Made by a program: the position numbers and the translations under genes. 64,000 bases of DNA from Bos javanicus. Taxonomy: Eukaryota; Chordata; Mammalia; Artiodactyla; Bovidae. Of this stretch, positions 43,092-54,575 are shown piece after piece. The stretch covers positions 55,682,878 to 55,746,877 of the forward strand of contig NC_083878.1 in the NCBI RefSeq assembly GCF_032452875.1, read 5' to 3'. Every line of letters starts with the position of its first letter. Within the stretch, counting starts at the first letter, position 1. The notes under the pieces are model-generated. The model did not search any database. It had not been told where the DNA came from and saw only the letters and a list, made by a program, of their open reading frames with translations.

Positions 43092-43929
43092 GTAAAGAGC
43101 AAATGGACATTTCTGTCCTTTGGGATCTGGTGTTGTGAAACCTATATCCCTAAATACCCATTCTCACAGCAAAGATATTTTAGGGACCAGAGAAACCATT
43201 TTTCATATATATTGCCCAATGTCCTCAAAAAAAAAGGATATGCTAAGAATTCTCATATGTTGTTAGAAATAGATATTTCTGCTGAGAATTGGAGGTTTGA
43301 AGCGAAGCATCTATTTCAATAATAATACAAATTAATGTACCCTTTCCCTAAGACAAACTCAGCACAGTAGATTATCATACAGAGACATATTTTTTTCACA
43401 GCAGTGTTATGTGGCTACTTTTTGATTCCCTTCCTGTTTCAAACTGTGGTTCTAGGTCACATGCTAAGGATCACAGTATTCACATCAGTTGCATATGGAG
43501 ACAGATAAATATAATATTAAGCAATGTATATCACTCTTAAATTTATATAAATTTAGGTTGAAATATAGCATGTGTCAATCATGATACAGGTTTTATTTTT
43601 GGCTACTAGAAAGCCATGGAAGAGTGCAATTGCTAATAATTTCATTTCATGAGATTTAATATTTTTAATTAACTAAATGCACAGCTTTATTGTTTTACAA
43701 TTGGTTCAAAAATTTAATAGCCATTGTTACATATTTATTGTGCCTTATAATTACAGAAGTTACTTTTGAACATATCAGAGCAGAAGTCATTTTTAAGTCA
43801 CTGATGTAACAAAATATTATATACCCTCACCTAAGAGTTTCTGTGTGAGCTCAAGCAAGTTATTAAGAGAGCAATAATAAAAAAATATATTTACTTATTT
43901 CTTCTCTCCCAGAAGAACTTGAGATGCCA
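43092..43929. other. Unassigned AT-rich sequence
   Basis: About 0.84 kb; nothing recognised. Confidence 0.4.
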
Positions 43930-44770
43930 AGAATTCTAAAGATCTTCAGGTGTTACCTGCCACAGGACAACAGTACCATGGGGCTGGGCATAACGGATGC
44001 TTAACAAAACCCACAGAGGTTTTGTTACAGGAAGGAACTTTGAGCTTAGAGAAACCCAGTCTTTTAAGGATAGCAACATACCTGTCCTCTGTTCCATGGG
44101 AGACATTTTTCATTTATTATTACCCAGGACAGTCAGCATGCCTGCCCTTGGTGCTGAAGGGAGACAGACTGAGGTAGAAGGCAAATGGGCCCTTGGGCTG
44201 AGCAGCTGGAGTTTGCCAAGGGGCATGAATTGGAGTGTGTGTTCCCTTGAATCTTCAAGGAAACACTGAATGGCAGAAGTTCAGCTTTGCTGAGGTACAG
44301 AGACAAGATAACCATATCTACCACTCCTGAGGTCAAGGAGACCTCCCCGATTGAATGTGCACAGGAAGGCTCCTCGGGGGTCAAAAAGGGAAGCGATGCT
44401 ATCCCTTAATATGTGCCATGAATCTCCCAGAGGCTTCTGCACTAGAATTCATCTTGGTTAAAAGATGCACACGCATATCTGGGAGGGCCCAGGGACAGGT
44501 CCCCTTCTTTTCTCAGATGTGGGAAAAGAAGTGAGATGATTTACCAGAGGAAAGGAATGACCTAAAAGAACTGCCCCATGTAAGTGATTTAAATCACCTC
44601 TCTGGCACCCCCTCATTTGAGGACACACGCACCCTTCTTTGGGTGCCTTGCTTCTGTCTTAAATAAATAAACTGCTTTTCTGTGTGCTCTCCCACATATT
44701 GTGCTGTGCTTCTAATAATGAACCTGGTTTTACAATTTCTCTTTGAAAAATTCTTGTTTTCAAATGGAGA
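43930..44770 (+). mobile_element. LTR-like repeat, copy 2
   Basis: Relative of 39,981-40,545 and longer at its 5' end. It has 'aaataaataaactgcttttc' (poly-A signal, about 44,660-44,679) followed by a U5-like 'gtgtgctctcccacatattg'. Left boundary uncertain. Followed within 40 bp by a tRNA-Glu-like sequence. Confidence 0.55.
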
Positions 44771-44805
44771 CAAGAGCCAAGGCAGCTTTGTTTCTAGGCT
44801 CTAAC

Positions 44806-44878
44806 CCCTGGTAGATTACCAGCTAGAATTCTTGGTTTTCACCCAGACTACCTGGATTCAATTCCTGGGCGAGGAACT
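44806..44878 (+). pseudogene. tRNA-Glu-like sequence, degraded
   Basis: Resembles tRNA-Glu in sense, with a good B-box 'ggattcaattcc' but a damaged D-arm ('cctggtagattaccagctag'). Same position relative to an LTR-like repeat as 40,551-40,622. Not a functional tRNA. Confidence 0.6.
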
Positions 44879-45465
44879 AAGATACTGCTTCAAATTACTG
44901 CCCACTGCTGTCTCTCAAAGATCACTACCTCTATCTTTTAAGAATGCAAACAAATGTGCCCCTCGCCCCAGAGGGAGACACTATCTATATCCTTGGTCAT
45001 TGACTAGACAAACATCTTTGAAAAGATAATCTCATACAAAGGGCCCTCAGTCTTTCTGCTCACAGTATGTGCAGAGATGTGAGAGACCCATAGAACATTG
45101 TCTTCCAAGACAAGGAGTATGAGAGTAGAGAACATATCAGTCACCTACATGGCTATACTCCTAGAACTGAGAAAGAAAAGGCCTGATAAAAACAAAAAAA
45201 TATTTTTTAAAGCATTGGGGATTTTATTGATGACAAGAAATAATATCCAATGAACAAAGGAAAAAGTTGGCACAGTTGCTTGTGTCAAGATGCAAAGCTC
45301 TGTGATTTCATTCAATCCCATGGCTTTTAATATTATCTAGGTACACATAACTTTCAAATCTATATACTTGGTGCTAATATCCTTTTTTTTTTCAATTATC
45401 TAATGAACAAAATCTTCATTTGGTGGTTTAACAAGATCATTAAATTAACACATCCAAGATAGAAT
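44879..45465. other. Unassigned sequence
   Basis: About 0.6 kb; nothing recognised. Confidence 0.4.
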
Positions 45466-45478
45466 GCATGGTACTTCT

Positions 45479-45680
45479 GAAGTGCCGTGAAGTGAAAGTC
45501 ACTCAGCTACGTCCGACTCTTTGCAAACCCATGGACTATACTGCACATGGGATGCTCCAGGCCAGAATACCGGAGTGGGTAGCCTTTCCCTTCTCTAGGG
45601 GATCTTCTCAACTGAGGGATTGAACCCAGGTCTTCCACATTGTATATGGGTTGCTTCCCAGCTGTGCCACAGGGAAGCTC
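45479..45680 (-). mobile_element. Bov-tA SINE
   Basis: Reverse copy with a perfect 13 bp target duplication GCATGGTACTTCT at 45,466-45,478 and 45,681-45,693. Confidence 0.96.
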
Positions 45681-45727
45681 GCATGGTACTTCTACTTCCA
45701 AACATCTTTCTCTAGCTTCTCTCTCGC

Positions 45728-45866
45728 TCTTTTTTTTTTTTTTTTTTTTTGCAGTTTTATTGGAATATAGCTGATTTACAACATTGTGTTAGTTTCAGGT
45801 GTACAGCAAAGTGATTCAGTTTTACATATACGTTACCACAGAATACTGGATAGAGTACTATGTGGG
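45728..45866 (-). mobile_element. L1 3' end, older type
   Basis: A T-run followed by 'gcagttttattggaatatag', 'caggtgtacagcaaagtgat' and 'acagaatactggatagagta'; broken by the SINE that follows. Confidence 0.85.
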
Positions 45867-45871
45867 GGTTT

Positions 45872-45989
45872 TGTGGTGGTTTAGTTGCTAAGTCATGTCT
45901 GACCCTTGCAACCCCATAGACTGTAGCCCGCTAGGCTCCTCTGTCCATGGGATTTTCCAGGCAAGAGTACTGGAGTGGGTTGCCATTAC
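45872..45989 (-). mobile_element. Bov-tA SINE, head missing
   Basis: 3' half of a reverse Bov-tA, 'ggtttagttgctaagtcatg' to 'actggagtgggttgccatta'. Confidence 0.9.
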
Positions 45990-46504
45990 TAAAACAAAAA
46001 ATATTTTGTTAAATGAAAAAAATTAAAACAAGTGGCAAAAATTTACATCCACCACACATAAAAATGTGTTAATGTTTAACTGTATTTAAATTTCGCTCCT
46101 AAGACATTTAATGGTGAGTTCCAGAGACTATTCTTCCTCTCTCTTTAGAGTTACACATAATATAGATGTCTCTATTACACCTGAGGAAGGAAGGGCTTCT
46201 GGTATACAGCCAAGAATGATGACAGCTCATTGCTCAAGTTACACATGATCCCTTGCTTCATGAGGGCAGAATCTTTCTAAATACTGTACTGTGGAGTCCT
46301 TAAAAGGATCTGGAGGGAATCTCCCCTGGGTTCCTTCCAGGGCTCAGTCATGGGTTTGTTCTTTGTAAAGAACATAGTCCTCCATTTGCCTCTCAGTGTT
46401 AGAGAATCACTCCCACTTCTTTCTTCTTCCTCTTTTTCTAACAGGGAAGAGCAAAATCTGACTCCTTGTTGGTTCTGTTTCTTTGACTTTACCTTTTGCT
46501 TTTT
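45990..46504. other. Unassigned sequence
   Basis: About 0.5 kb. Overlapping open frames at 46,277-46,568 on both strands have no recognised domain. Confidence 0.4.
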
Positions 46505-46717
46505 GTTGCATTTGTTAGTACAATCATACATAATGACCTGCCTTAGGAAATCCTGCCCCTCTGCCTGAATGTTAAACTTAAGTGCCTTTGTTCAGCACAC
46601 AGGGAGGCAATCTGACCCTGCCCACCTGTGAATGTCTGCAGAAAGAACAAACTAACACACCTCCTCTCACCTGCTGGCCAAACCAGGAAATGTTTAACAA
46701 AACTAACGGCCTTTTTT
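46505..46717 (+). mobile_element. LTR-like repeat, copy A
   Basis: Clear relative of 57,513-57,720. They share 'acataatg(a/g)cctgcctt', 'ctgaatgttaaac' / 'cttgaatgttaaac', 'ccctgcccacctgtgaatg' and the 'cttaacggc' / 'ctaacggc' end. Broken on the right by BovB. Confidence 0.62.
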
Positions 46718-48377
46718 AGTTCAGTTCAGTCGCTCAGTTGTGTCTGACTCTTTGTGACCCCATGAAGTGCAGCATGCCAGGCCTCCCTGTCCATCACCAA
46801 CTCCCGGAGTCCACCCAAACCCACGTCCATTAAGTTGATGATGTCATCAAACCATCTCATCCTCTGTCATCTCTTCTTCTGCCCTTAATCTTTCCCAGCA
46901 TCAGGGTGTTTTCAAATGAATTAGCTCTTTACACCAGGTGGCCAAACTATTGGAGTTGCAGCTTCAAAATCAGTCCTACCAATGAACACTTAGGAATGAT
47001 CTCCTTTAGAATGGACTACTGGTTGGATCTCCTTGCAGTCCAAGGGACTCTCAGGAGTCTTCTCCAGCACCACAGTTCAAAAGGATCAATTCTTTGGCAC
47101 TCAGCTTTCTTTATAGTCCAACTCTCACATCCATACATTACCACTGGAAAAACCATAGCCTTGACTAGACAGACCTTTGTTGACAAAGTAGTATCTCTGC
47201 TTTTAATATGCTGTCTAGGCTGGTCATAACTTTCCTTCCAAGGAGTAAGCGTTTTTTAATTTCATGGCTGCAGTCACCATTGGCAGTGATTTTGGAGCCC
47301 CCAAAAATAAAGTCAGCCACTGTTTCCACTGTTTCACATCTATTTGCCATGAAGTGATGGGATGGGATGCCATGATCTTAGTTTTCTGAATGTTGAGCTT
47401 TAAGCCAACTTTTTCACTCTCCTCTTTCACTTTCATCAAGAGGCCCTTTAGTTCTTCTTCACTTTCTGCCATAAGGGTGGTGTCATCTGTGTATCTGAGG
47501 TTATTGATATTTCTCCCGGAAATCTTGATTCCAGCTTGTGCTTCCTCCAGTCCAGCATTTCTCATGATGTACTCTCCATATAAGTTAAATAAGCAGGGTG
47601 ACAATATACAGCCTTGACATACTATTTCCTATTTGGAACCAGTCTGTTGTTCCATGTCCTGTTCTAACTGTTGCTTCCTGACCTGCATACAGGTTTCTCA
47701 AGAGGCAGGTCAGGTGATCTGGTATTCCCATCTCTTTCAGAATTTTCCACAGTTTCTTGTGATCCACACAGTCAAAGGCTTTGACATAGGCAATAAAGCA
47801 GAAATAAATGTTTTTCTGGAACTTTTTGCTTTTTCGATGATCCAGCGGATGTTGGCAATTTGATCTCTGGTTCCTCTGCCTTTTCTAAATCCAGCTTGAA
47901 CATCTGGAAGTTCACGGTCCAAGAACTGCTGAAGCCTGACTTGGAGAATTTTGAGCATTACTTTACTAGCATGTGAGATGAGAGCAATTGTGCGGTAGTT
48001 GGAGCATTCTTTGGCATTGCCTTTCTTTGGGATTGGAATGAAAACTGACCTTTTCCAGTCCTGTGGCCACTGCTGAGTTTTCCAAATTTGCTGGCATATT
48101 GAGTGCAGCACTTTCACAGCATCATCTTCCTGGATTTGAAATAGTACAACTGGAATTCCATCACCTCCACTACCTTTGTTCGTAGTGATGCTTCTTAAGG
48201 CTTATTTGACTTCACGTTCCAGGATGTCTGGCTCTAGATGAGTGATCACACCACTGTGATTATCTGGGTTGTGAAGATCTTTTTTGTACAGTTCTTCTGT
48301 GTATTCTTGCCACCTCTTCTTAATATCTTCTGCTTCTGTCAGGTCCCTACCATTTCTGTCCTTTATTGAGCCCATTC
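46718..48377 (-). mobile_element. BovB (RTE) LINE, 1.66 kb, 5' truncated
   Basis: Antisense BovB with part of RT and the 3' UTR, from the (TTCAG)n tail side (46,718) to 'ctttattgagccca' (48,377). On the minus strand it carries 'NRELPDVQAG...' type RT blocks (48,117-47,737) and the catalytic box reads YTDD (47,493-47,482) rather than YADD. Frames are broken in several places. Inserted into or beside LTR-like sequence. The region 47,670-47,720 holds the natural imperfect inverted repeat (ctgacctgc / gcaggtcag) relevant to the hairpin at 55,372. Confidence 0.95.
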
Positions 48378-48605
48378 TTTCAAGGAGGGTATGTTTTTAT
48401 AAAACAAAGAAAGCCTATATAAATAGGCAATCTTACCACACTGAATTAACCACACACGGAAGCCTAATTACTTCCTTGAGGAGAGGTGTAGGCATGTCCC
48501 CCTCTGCCTTGCAGAGCAATAAAGCTATTCCTTTCTACTTCTTGTTTCTGATATTCGATTCAGCACCAGTGCACAGCTTTTAGCATCAGGTAGAATGAAA
48601 TAAAT
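48378..48605 (+). mobile_element. LTR-like fragment with TATA and poly-A signals
   Basis: Contains CCTATATAAATAGG (48,414-48,427), AATAAA (48,518-48,523) and a U5-like tail 'cgattcagcaccagtgcaca'. Spacing of TATA to AATAAA (about 100 bp) fits U3-R. It could be the remainder of the LTR interrupted by BovB, but it does not match the corresponding part of 57,720-57,870, so it may be a separate LTR. Confidence 0.5.
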
Positions 48606-48654
48606 ACTAATATTTTAAAACATCATTTGACATAAGGCTATAAGTAACCATGTA

Positions 48655-48839
48655 AAAAAATATTTATTTATTTGGCTGTGCCATGTCTTAGTTGCTGCAG
48701 ACAGGATTCCTGATCTCTGCTGTGGCATGCAAACACTTAGTTGCATGTGGGGAATTCAGGTCCTAAACCAGGGATCAAACTCAGGCCCCCGGCATTGGAC
48801 ACACAGAGTCTAAGCCACTGGACCATCAGGGGAGTCCCA
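48655..48839 (-). mobile_element. CHR-type SINE
   Basis: Reverse: 'tatttatttatttggctgtg', 'aaaccagggatcaaactcag', then head 'ggaccatcaggggagtccc'. Confidence 0.85.
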
Positions 48840-48932
48840 GTAAGTACTGTTTTGTTTTGTTTTAATTTTACAAACCTTTGGGTGATAAAAGGAGAGGTAA
48901 AAAGGACCAATTGAGGAATATTTGGGAAAGTA

Positions 48933-49010
48933 GTGGGCCTGGCGTGCTGCAGTCAATGGGGTCCCTAAGAGTTGGACATGACTGAGCGACTGAACTGAAC
49001 TGAACTGAAT
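48933..49010 (+). mobile_element. BovB 3' terminus, short
   Basis: 'gcctggcgtgctgcagtcaa' to the (ACTGA)n tail 'gaactgaactgaactgaa'. Confidence 0.88.
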
Positions 49011-49496
49011 GGGCAAAAGAACCTAGATTTAACTCTGGGGTTTTAGGGACCTCATGAATTTATTTGCTCTACAACTCAAACTATAACCTCTTAACACTGT
49101 TAATACTCCAATATCCAGTGACATCAACTAACAGATCTCCAATGGCCTTTTCTATGTCTGAGGACTAACTTGGAGGCTGAAGATATTATTTAAATAGTTT
49201 TTCAATTCTACCAATGATTATTTGGGGCTAATTTTATGTCTCTGCCCAACTGAACATACTTTGTAAACCACAAATCAAAGTCTAATATATGCAGGTTTGA
49301 ATTCATCCAAAATGAAACACTCAACTCATAGAAGGTAAGATATAAAAGGCTTAATCAACCCGTCAATATCCATTCTCTGAGTTTTAAGCGATCTGCAAAA
49401 TAATCCTCAATTCTACTTCTTAGAAAATATGCCAGATGAAAATAAATCTTTAGCCTTATCATTTATAAGTTGTCTAAGATTGTCTGAGAGTGCTAA
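49011..49496. other. Unassigned sequence
   Basis: About 0.5 kb; possibly ancient repeat, not nameable. Confidence 0.4.
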
Positions 49497-49763
49497 GTCA
49501 TAACCACTGGACCATCAAGGAATTCCTAGATTGTTTTCTTAAGTGATGGATAGCCAGTGATGGATTTACAACTGGATTGAATTTGCATTTTAGGCCAACA
49601 TTTGTGTGTGTGTGTGTCCTCCTTGGAGCATGAGAGCTTTCTCTAGTTGTGGCATGGACTAAGTCACCCTGATGCAGGATCTCAGTTCCCCAACCAGAGA
49701 TTGAACCTGTGTCCCCTGCATTGGAAGGCAGATTCTTAATCACTGGGCCACCAGGGAAGTTCC
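49497..49763 (-). mobile_element. CHR-type SINE plus separate CHR head
   Basis: A reverse CHR SINE at 49,600-49,763 with a (GT)n segment at its 3' side and head 'gggccaccagggaagttcc'. A detached CHR head ('aaccactggaccatcaagg', 49,499-49,517) precedes it. Confidence 0.75.
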
Positions 49764-49899
49764 ATCAATTACTTCCTTAATCATTACAGAATTTTCAGTC
49801 CTTATGTCACTCACCCTTTCTGTGCCCTCTGACCTTGTTACCTATTCCCTCTCTCCTGGGTCCTTCCCTTTATTATCATCTCTGATACCATTCTGCTTG

Positions 49900-50330
49900 G
49901 TAATTTTTCTGGCAGCACTTACACAGTTCTTAGCTGAGAATCCTCTTTTCCTGTTCCCCAGGGTTCTGTTACTCTCTCCTTCCACAAACACTACCTAAGA
50001 TACTGCATCCACTATTATGACTTCAGCTGCCACTATACTGATGACTACAAAACACTATCGATGTGTCTCATTTGTCCTCTGTGCACTTCCCCAAATGTAG
50101 ATATTCCCTGAGGTGCCCTTTCCTGGTTCTTTTCTCTTCTCTCATGATCTGTTCTCTCTAATTGGTTCACTTCCTCCCAGGAGTTGAATTTCCATCTTTT
50201 CATCACAGAATGCCAAATCAGGATGTCTAGCCTAAAAGTCTTCTGAGATTCAGGACCATATGCCCCACTGCCTATTGGTGGATCTCTACCTGGATGAACA
50301 GGAAGCATGTCAAACGCATAAGTAAATACT
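49900..50330 (+). mobile_element. L2 LINE RT region, ancient, possibly duplicated
   Basis: Two successive segments both resemble the same L2 RT stretch: 49,960-50,060 ('tcagctgccactatactgat', 'gactacaaaac') and 50,125-50,325 ('ggttcttttctcttctctca', then 'tgccccactgcctattggtg' and 'tctctacctggatgaacagg'). The 129-codon minus frame at 50,045-50,434 is the antisense of this L2 and is not a gene. Confidence 0.62.
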
Positions 50331-50750
50331 AAGAGGCCATCTTCCAAGAAGCCCATCTTTTCTCTCACAATCACAATCCTAGTAAGTGCTATGGGGCCCA
50401 GAGTAGGCAGCTCCCAAATGTGTTTCAAAGGCATGTCAATAATTTTGAATTAAAATTACTTAAGAAGTGACCAATATAAGAGGAACACTGACCAATATTT
50501 CTGTTTCTCTGAAAATTGGAAAGAAGTCTTTCATGTGAAAGGTTTTCCCAGCATCTGGAGATAGAAACATCCTTATCACTAAAGGTAGGAAATTTAGAGG
50601 CTGTGATGCCCATGTAAACAAGGCTGGTTATTTCTTTAATTTACTACCCTAAAAGTCCAAACTCTGTTTAGATGTCTCACTAATTGATCTAAAACTTAAG
50701 TTTCATTGTCCTGTCAATACCTCATAAATGAATTATTTCTTTGTCTAAAA
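50331..50750. other. Unassigned sequence
   Basis: About 0.4 kb; nothing recognised. Confidence 0.4.
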
Positions 50751-50754
50751 AGTG

Positions 50755-50848
50755 TAACAGGTGGCTCAGATGGTAAAGAATCTGCCTTCCATGCAGCAGA
50801 CCTGAGTTTGATCTCTGGGTTGGGAAGATTCCCTGGAGGAGGGCATGT
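50755..50848 (+). mobile_element. Bov-tA SINE, 5' half, fused to L1
   Basis: 'aggtggctcagatggtaaag' through 'ttccctggaggagggcatg', then an immediate switch to L1 ('taaattggtgcaaccactgc'). The shared 'atg' at the junction suggests microhomology. Confidence 0.88.
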
Positions 50849-51410
50849 AAATTGGTGCAACCACTGCAAAACAGCACGGAGGTTTCTCAAAACCTAAAAA
50901 CAGAGGTACCCAGCAATTCCACTACTTGTATATATCCCCCCAAAATAAAAACACTACTAATTTGTAAAGACACCAGCACCCCAGTGTTCATAACAGCATT
51001 ATTTACAATCAATTGCCAAGATATAGAAGCAACTGTGCCTATCAACAGATGAACAGATAAAGCAGATGTTGTGTGTGTGTATACATACATGTATTTCATA
51101 AAATGAAATATTGCTCAGCCATAATAATAAATGAAATATATCCATTTGCAGCAACATGGATGGACTTGGAGGGTGTTATGCTAAGTGAAGTAAGTCAGAG
51201 AAAGACAAAGAGTATGTGACATCACTTATGTGTAAAATCTAAAATATACAATAAACTAGTGAATATAACAAAAAAGAAGCAGACTCACAGATCTAGAGAA
51301 CGAACTAATGATTACTAGCGAAAACAAAGGAGGAAGGGGAAGAGGGACAGGGGAGGGGCAAAGGGGGTGATGCAGTGATTATTTTGAAGCTGAGATGATT
51401 TAGGCTGTTT
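50849..51410 (+). mobile_element. L1 3' part, old
   Basis: ORF2 C-terminal and 3' UTR remnant: 'acccagcaattccactactt', 'attgctcagccataataata', 'gcaacatggatggacttgga' and 'gctaagtgaagtaagtcaga'. Confidence 0.88.
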
Positions 51411-51902
51411 CAATGAGGTCAACTAATTTATTATTGTTTTTGCAGTCCTAACTTCTTAGAAAGGAATCAAATTGAAATTTTACGAACAGTGAAGAATATA
51501 GAGGCAAGAATGAGTAAGTTTATTGAAAGGAGACAAGGCCAAAGCCAGTTGAGGAACTGGATTTGATAGACAATCCAATGTTTTAAAGAAAAGGATGAGT
51601 ACTTGATGGTGAGAAAGAAGCAAAGCAAAATTCTAAGACAGATAAAGAATTCAAAAAGCAGGAATGATCAACTTTATTTGGTGACAATGGATTGAAGAAT
51701 AATGAGAAACTAATAAATTTCATAGATAATGGGAGGTGAGGAAAAAGAGATGAATTAGAGAGTTATAAAAAACTGGTGCTGAAAAATACAAATGTTAGTA
51801 AGTATCATAATTAAATCTCTGTGGGATGTTATCCCTCTAATATACGCTTTATCATTATTGTGTAAGACAGGCTCATCATAGCAAGCTCTCTTAGTGTGTC
51901 CT
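51411..51902. other. Unassigned sequence
   Basis: About 0.5 kb, purine-rich; resembles diverged antisense L2 in places but not securely. Confidence 0.35.
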
Positions 51903-51914
51903 AAGGCAGTTAAA

Positions 51915-52178
51915 ATGGCAGCCCACTCCAGTACTCTTACTTGGAAAATCCCATGGACAGAGGAGCCTGGTAGGCTGCAGTCCATGGGGTTGCTAAGGGT
52001 CAGACATGACTGAGCAACTTCACTTTCACTTTTCACTTTCATGCATTGGAGAAGGAAATGGCAACCCACTCCAGTATTCTTGCCTGGAGAATCCCAGGGA
52101 CAGGGGAGCCTGGTGGGCTGCTGTCTATGGGGTCGCACAGAGTCGGACATGACTGAAGCGACTTAGCAGCTTAGCAGC
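51915..52178 (+). mobile_element. BOV-A2 dimeric SINE
   Basis: Forward dimer lacking its first few bases. 12 bp target duplication with one mismatch: AAGGCAGTTAAA (51,903) and AAGGCAGCTAAA (52,179). Confidence 0.96.
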
Positions 52179-52190
52179 AAGGCAGCTAAA

Positions 52191-52955
52191 GAGAATGTAC
52201 TATTAGTTTAATTTATGTGTGACCTTCACTTCACCTTTGCCCACTCTTCTAAAGCAAATGTCCGGTTCTTCTATGCCCCTTCAAAAAAAAAAAATTTTTT
52301 TTCTACTTAATTTATCAGCTTTCCAAGGTGAAATAAGTTGAATGTTTTAATAGTAAATCTCAAAGTAGAGTGTGTTTAATTAGTGACCTTACATTTTTTA
52401 TTATGTGTAAAATTGAAATAAAGCTATTTTTTCCAGATGAAAATATGCCAACTGAGTCTCTGTATTTAGGGTCAAAAATAAAGCTAACATACTAATTAGA
52501 GTATTCTTTCCCTTTGCTAGATTCAATGAATAAAATTAGAAGATTTAAACCCACATTTACTTATTGTTCTGTGTTCTGCTTTTGTATTTAAATAGCATTT
52601 AATTTTAACATGGTCATCTGCTTTTCACATTTGGTAAGGCATAGAGAAACACCTGTTAGTTTTTTCGGACATTTTTCTATATCCTGTGAGCAGCAGTGAG
52701 TCTCCTTATAGAATGTAGGGAAATTCCCTCACAGGTGTTGGGGGACTCCTCTCCTCTGCCCCCATTTAAAATAATTTAGCTGACTTCTCCTTTTAGTTAT
52801 ACATTTGTGTAAGACAATAATAAAGAAAATGTAAACAATACCATAAAAGTAGCTATTAATGAGCTTTTCTTTAGGATATACTTCCAAAATTAATATAGAA
52901 ATACCAGGTCATAGGAGCTGGTAAATACTGCAGGTCTTATGTCACTGAGTACCTG
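52191..52955. other. Unassigned AT-rich sequence
   Basis: About 0.77 kb including an A/T run at 52,286-52,302; nothing recognised. Confidence 0.4.
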
Positions 52956-53554
52956 TTTACAGCTGCTTTCATTTATTCAACAAATATTCACTAAGATCCA
53001 ACTAGGTATCAGGCCTTGCTCTAGACACTAAAGATGCAGGAGGAACCCACTGATGATCAAACACCAAAATCCCTGCCCTCTAAACAATTTAGAAAAGAGA
53101 GAAATATAAGAAAGAGATTAGAAATATACTTTATCCTATGATAATACACTGAAAAAATTAAGTAGTTAAGGTGGCTGGGAAGCAGTAAGGGTACTATTTT
53201 ATACAGTACAGTCATGGATGGTTTCTCTGGTAAGGAAACACTGGAGCAGAGATCAGAAGAGGTGAGGTAGCAAACGGAATGTGTATTGAGACACAGCACT
53301 GACATACAGTGACTGACCAGCAGAAATGTCCTGAGGGAGAGCTGTGGTTAACATCAAGGAGTGTGGGGTCAGAGTGGCTGGAGTCCACTGAGAAATGGTG
53401 TAAGTAAGAGAAAGTGCAACCAAGAGGGGTGGGGACCGTGTACAGGCCTGGTGGAGCCTTGCCTGGCCTTTGGCATTTATTCTGTGAAACTCAGGAAGCC
53501 ACTGGAGCTTCTGAGTTAAAGTGATTTAGATTGAGTTGTCTTTAAAAAGAAAAT

Positions 53555-53675
53555 CCTGGGGACTTCCGCAGCAATACAGTGGTTAAGACTTTCTCTTGCA
53601 GTGCTGGGGGTGTGGGTTTGATCCCTGGTCTGAGGACTGAGGTCCCACATGTCAGGGGTACACACACACACAAAA
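53555..53675 (+). mobile_element. CHR-type SINE
   Basis: 'ggggacttccgcagcaatac', 'gtgtgggtttgatccctggt', ending in a (CA)n/A tail; inserted in L2. Confidence 0.82.
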
Positions 53676-53684
53676 AAATCACCC

Positions 53685-54132
53685 TGGGATTGACATATAC
53701 ACTACTATGTATAAAACAGATAACTAATGAGAACCTAGTGGATAGCACAGGGAACTCTATTATACTCAAGTGTGCTAAGTCACTTCAGTCATTTCTGACT
53801 CTGTGACCCCATGGACTGTAGCCTGCCAGGCTCCTCTGTCCATGGGATTCTCTAGGCAAGAACAGTGGAGTGGGTTGCCATTTCCTACTCCAGGGGATCT
53901 TCGGAACCCAGGGATTGAACCTGCATCTCTTAATGCCTCGGGCATTGGCAGGCGAGTTCTATATCACTAGTGCCACCTGGGAAGCCCAAATGCTCTGTGA
54001 TGACCTAAATGGAAAGGAAATCCTAAACAGAGGGGATATATGTATACATATAGCTGACTCACTTTGCTGTACAGCAGAACACACAACACAGTTAAATGAC
54101 TATATTCCACCAAAAATTAAAAAAAAAAAAAA
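53685..54132 (+). mobile_element. L1 3' UTR split by a Bov-tA
   Basis: Left part 53,685-53,772 ('attgacatatacactactat', 'agcacagggaactctattat'), right part 53,988-54,132 ('ctctgtgatgacctaaatgg', 'tgactcactttgctgtacag', poly-A). The left part is the unexpanded counterpart of the minisatellite unit at 22,080-24,237. Confidence 0.9.
53773..53987 (-). mobile_element. Bov-tA SINE inside L1
   Basis: Reverse copy from 'gtgtgctaagtcacttcag' to head 'gccacctgggaagccc'. Confidence 0.93.
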
Positions 54133-54244
54133 AGACAACCTGGCTACACACTGGAGGAGAGAGAGTAGAAGCAGCGGTATCAAGTAGGAGGCCACTGCTG
54201 TGATCTGGTGAGAGATGACAGTGTTGGACCAGGGAGGTAGCAGT

Positions 54245-54575
54245 GCCTACCCATATTATTTTCATAGAAATATCACATACTAAGGTATCATATAGAAAAG
54301 TCCATCACAAATGGATAACTCGATACATGCGCACAAACTAGACATGCCAGATGCTCCTTCATAATCCTTTCTAATCTCTAACCTTCAGGGAAACCTGATT
54401 TCTAATAGCATAGGTTAGTTCCACCTACTTTTGTACTTTATATAAAAAAATCACATAAAAGCATGAATAGGCTTCTTTCAACATTCTGTCAGACTCATCC
54501 ATAGCGTTACAATAGATCTCAGATAATTCTCATCATTACACAAATGCCAAGTATGATTACATCACATTGTACATA
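54245..54575 (-). mobile_element. Old L1 fragment, probable
   Basis: 'ttgtactttatataaaaaaa', 'cttctttcaacattctgtca' and 'gactcatccatagcgttaca' fit the antisense of an L1 ORF2 end. Interrupts the L2. Confidence 0.5.

Noticed and set aside
50045..50434. 129-codon open frame on the minus strand with protein-like composition
   Set aside because: It is the antisense of a diverged L2 RT region; no independent domain.
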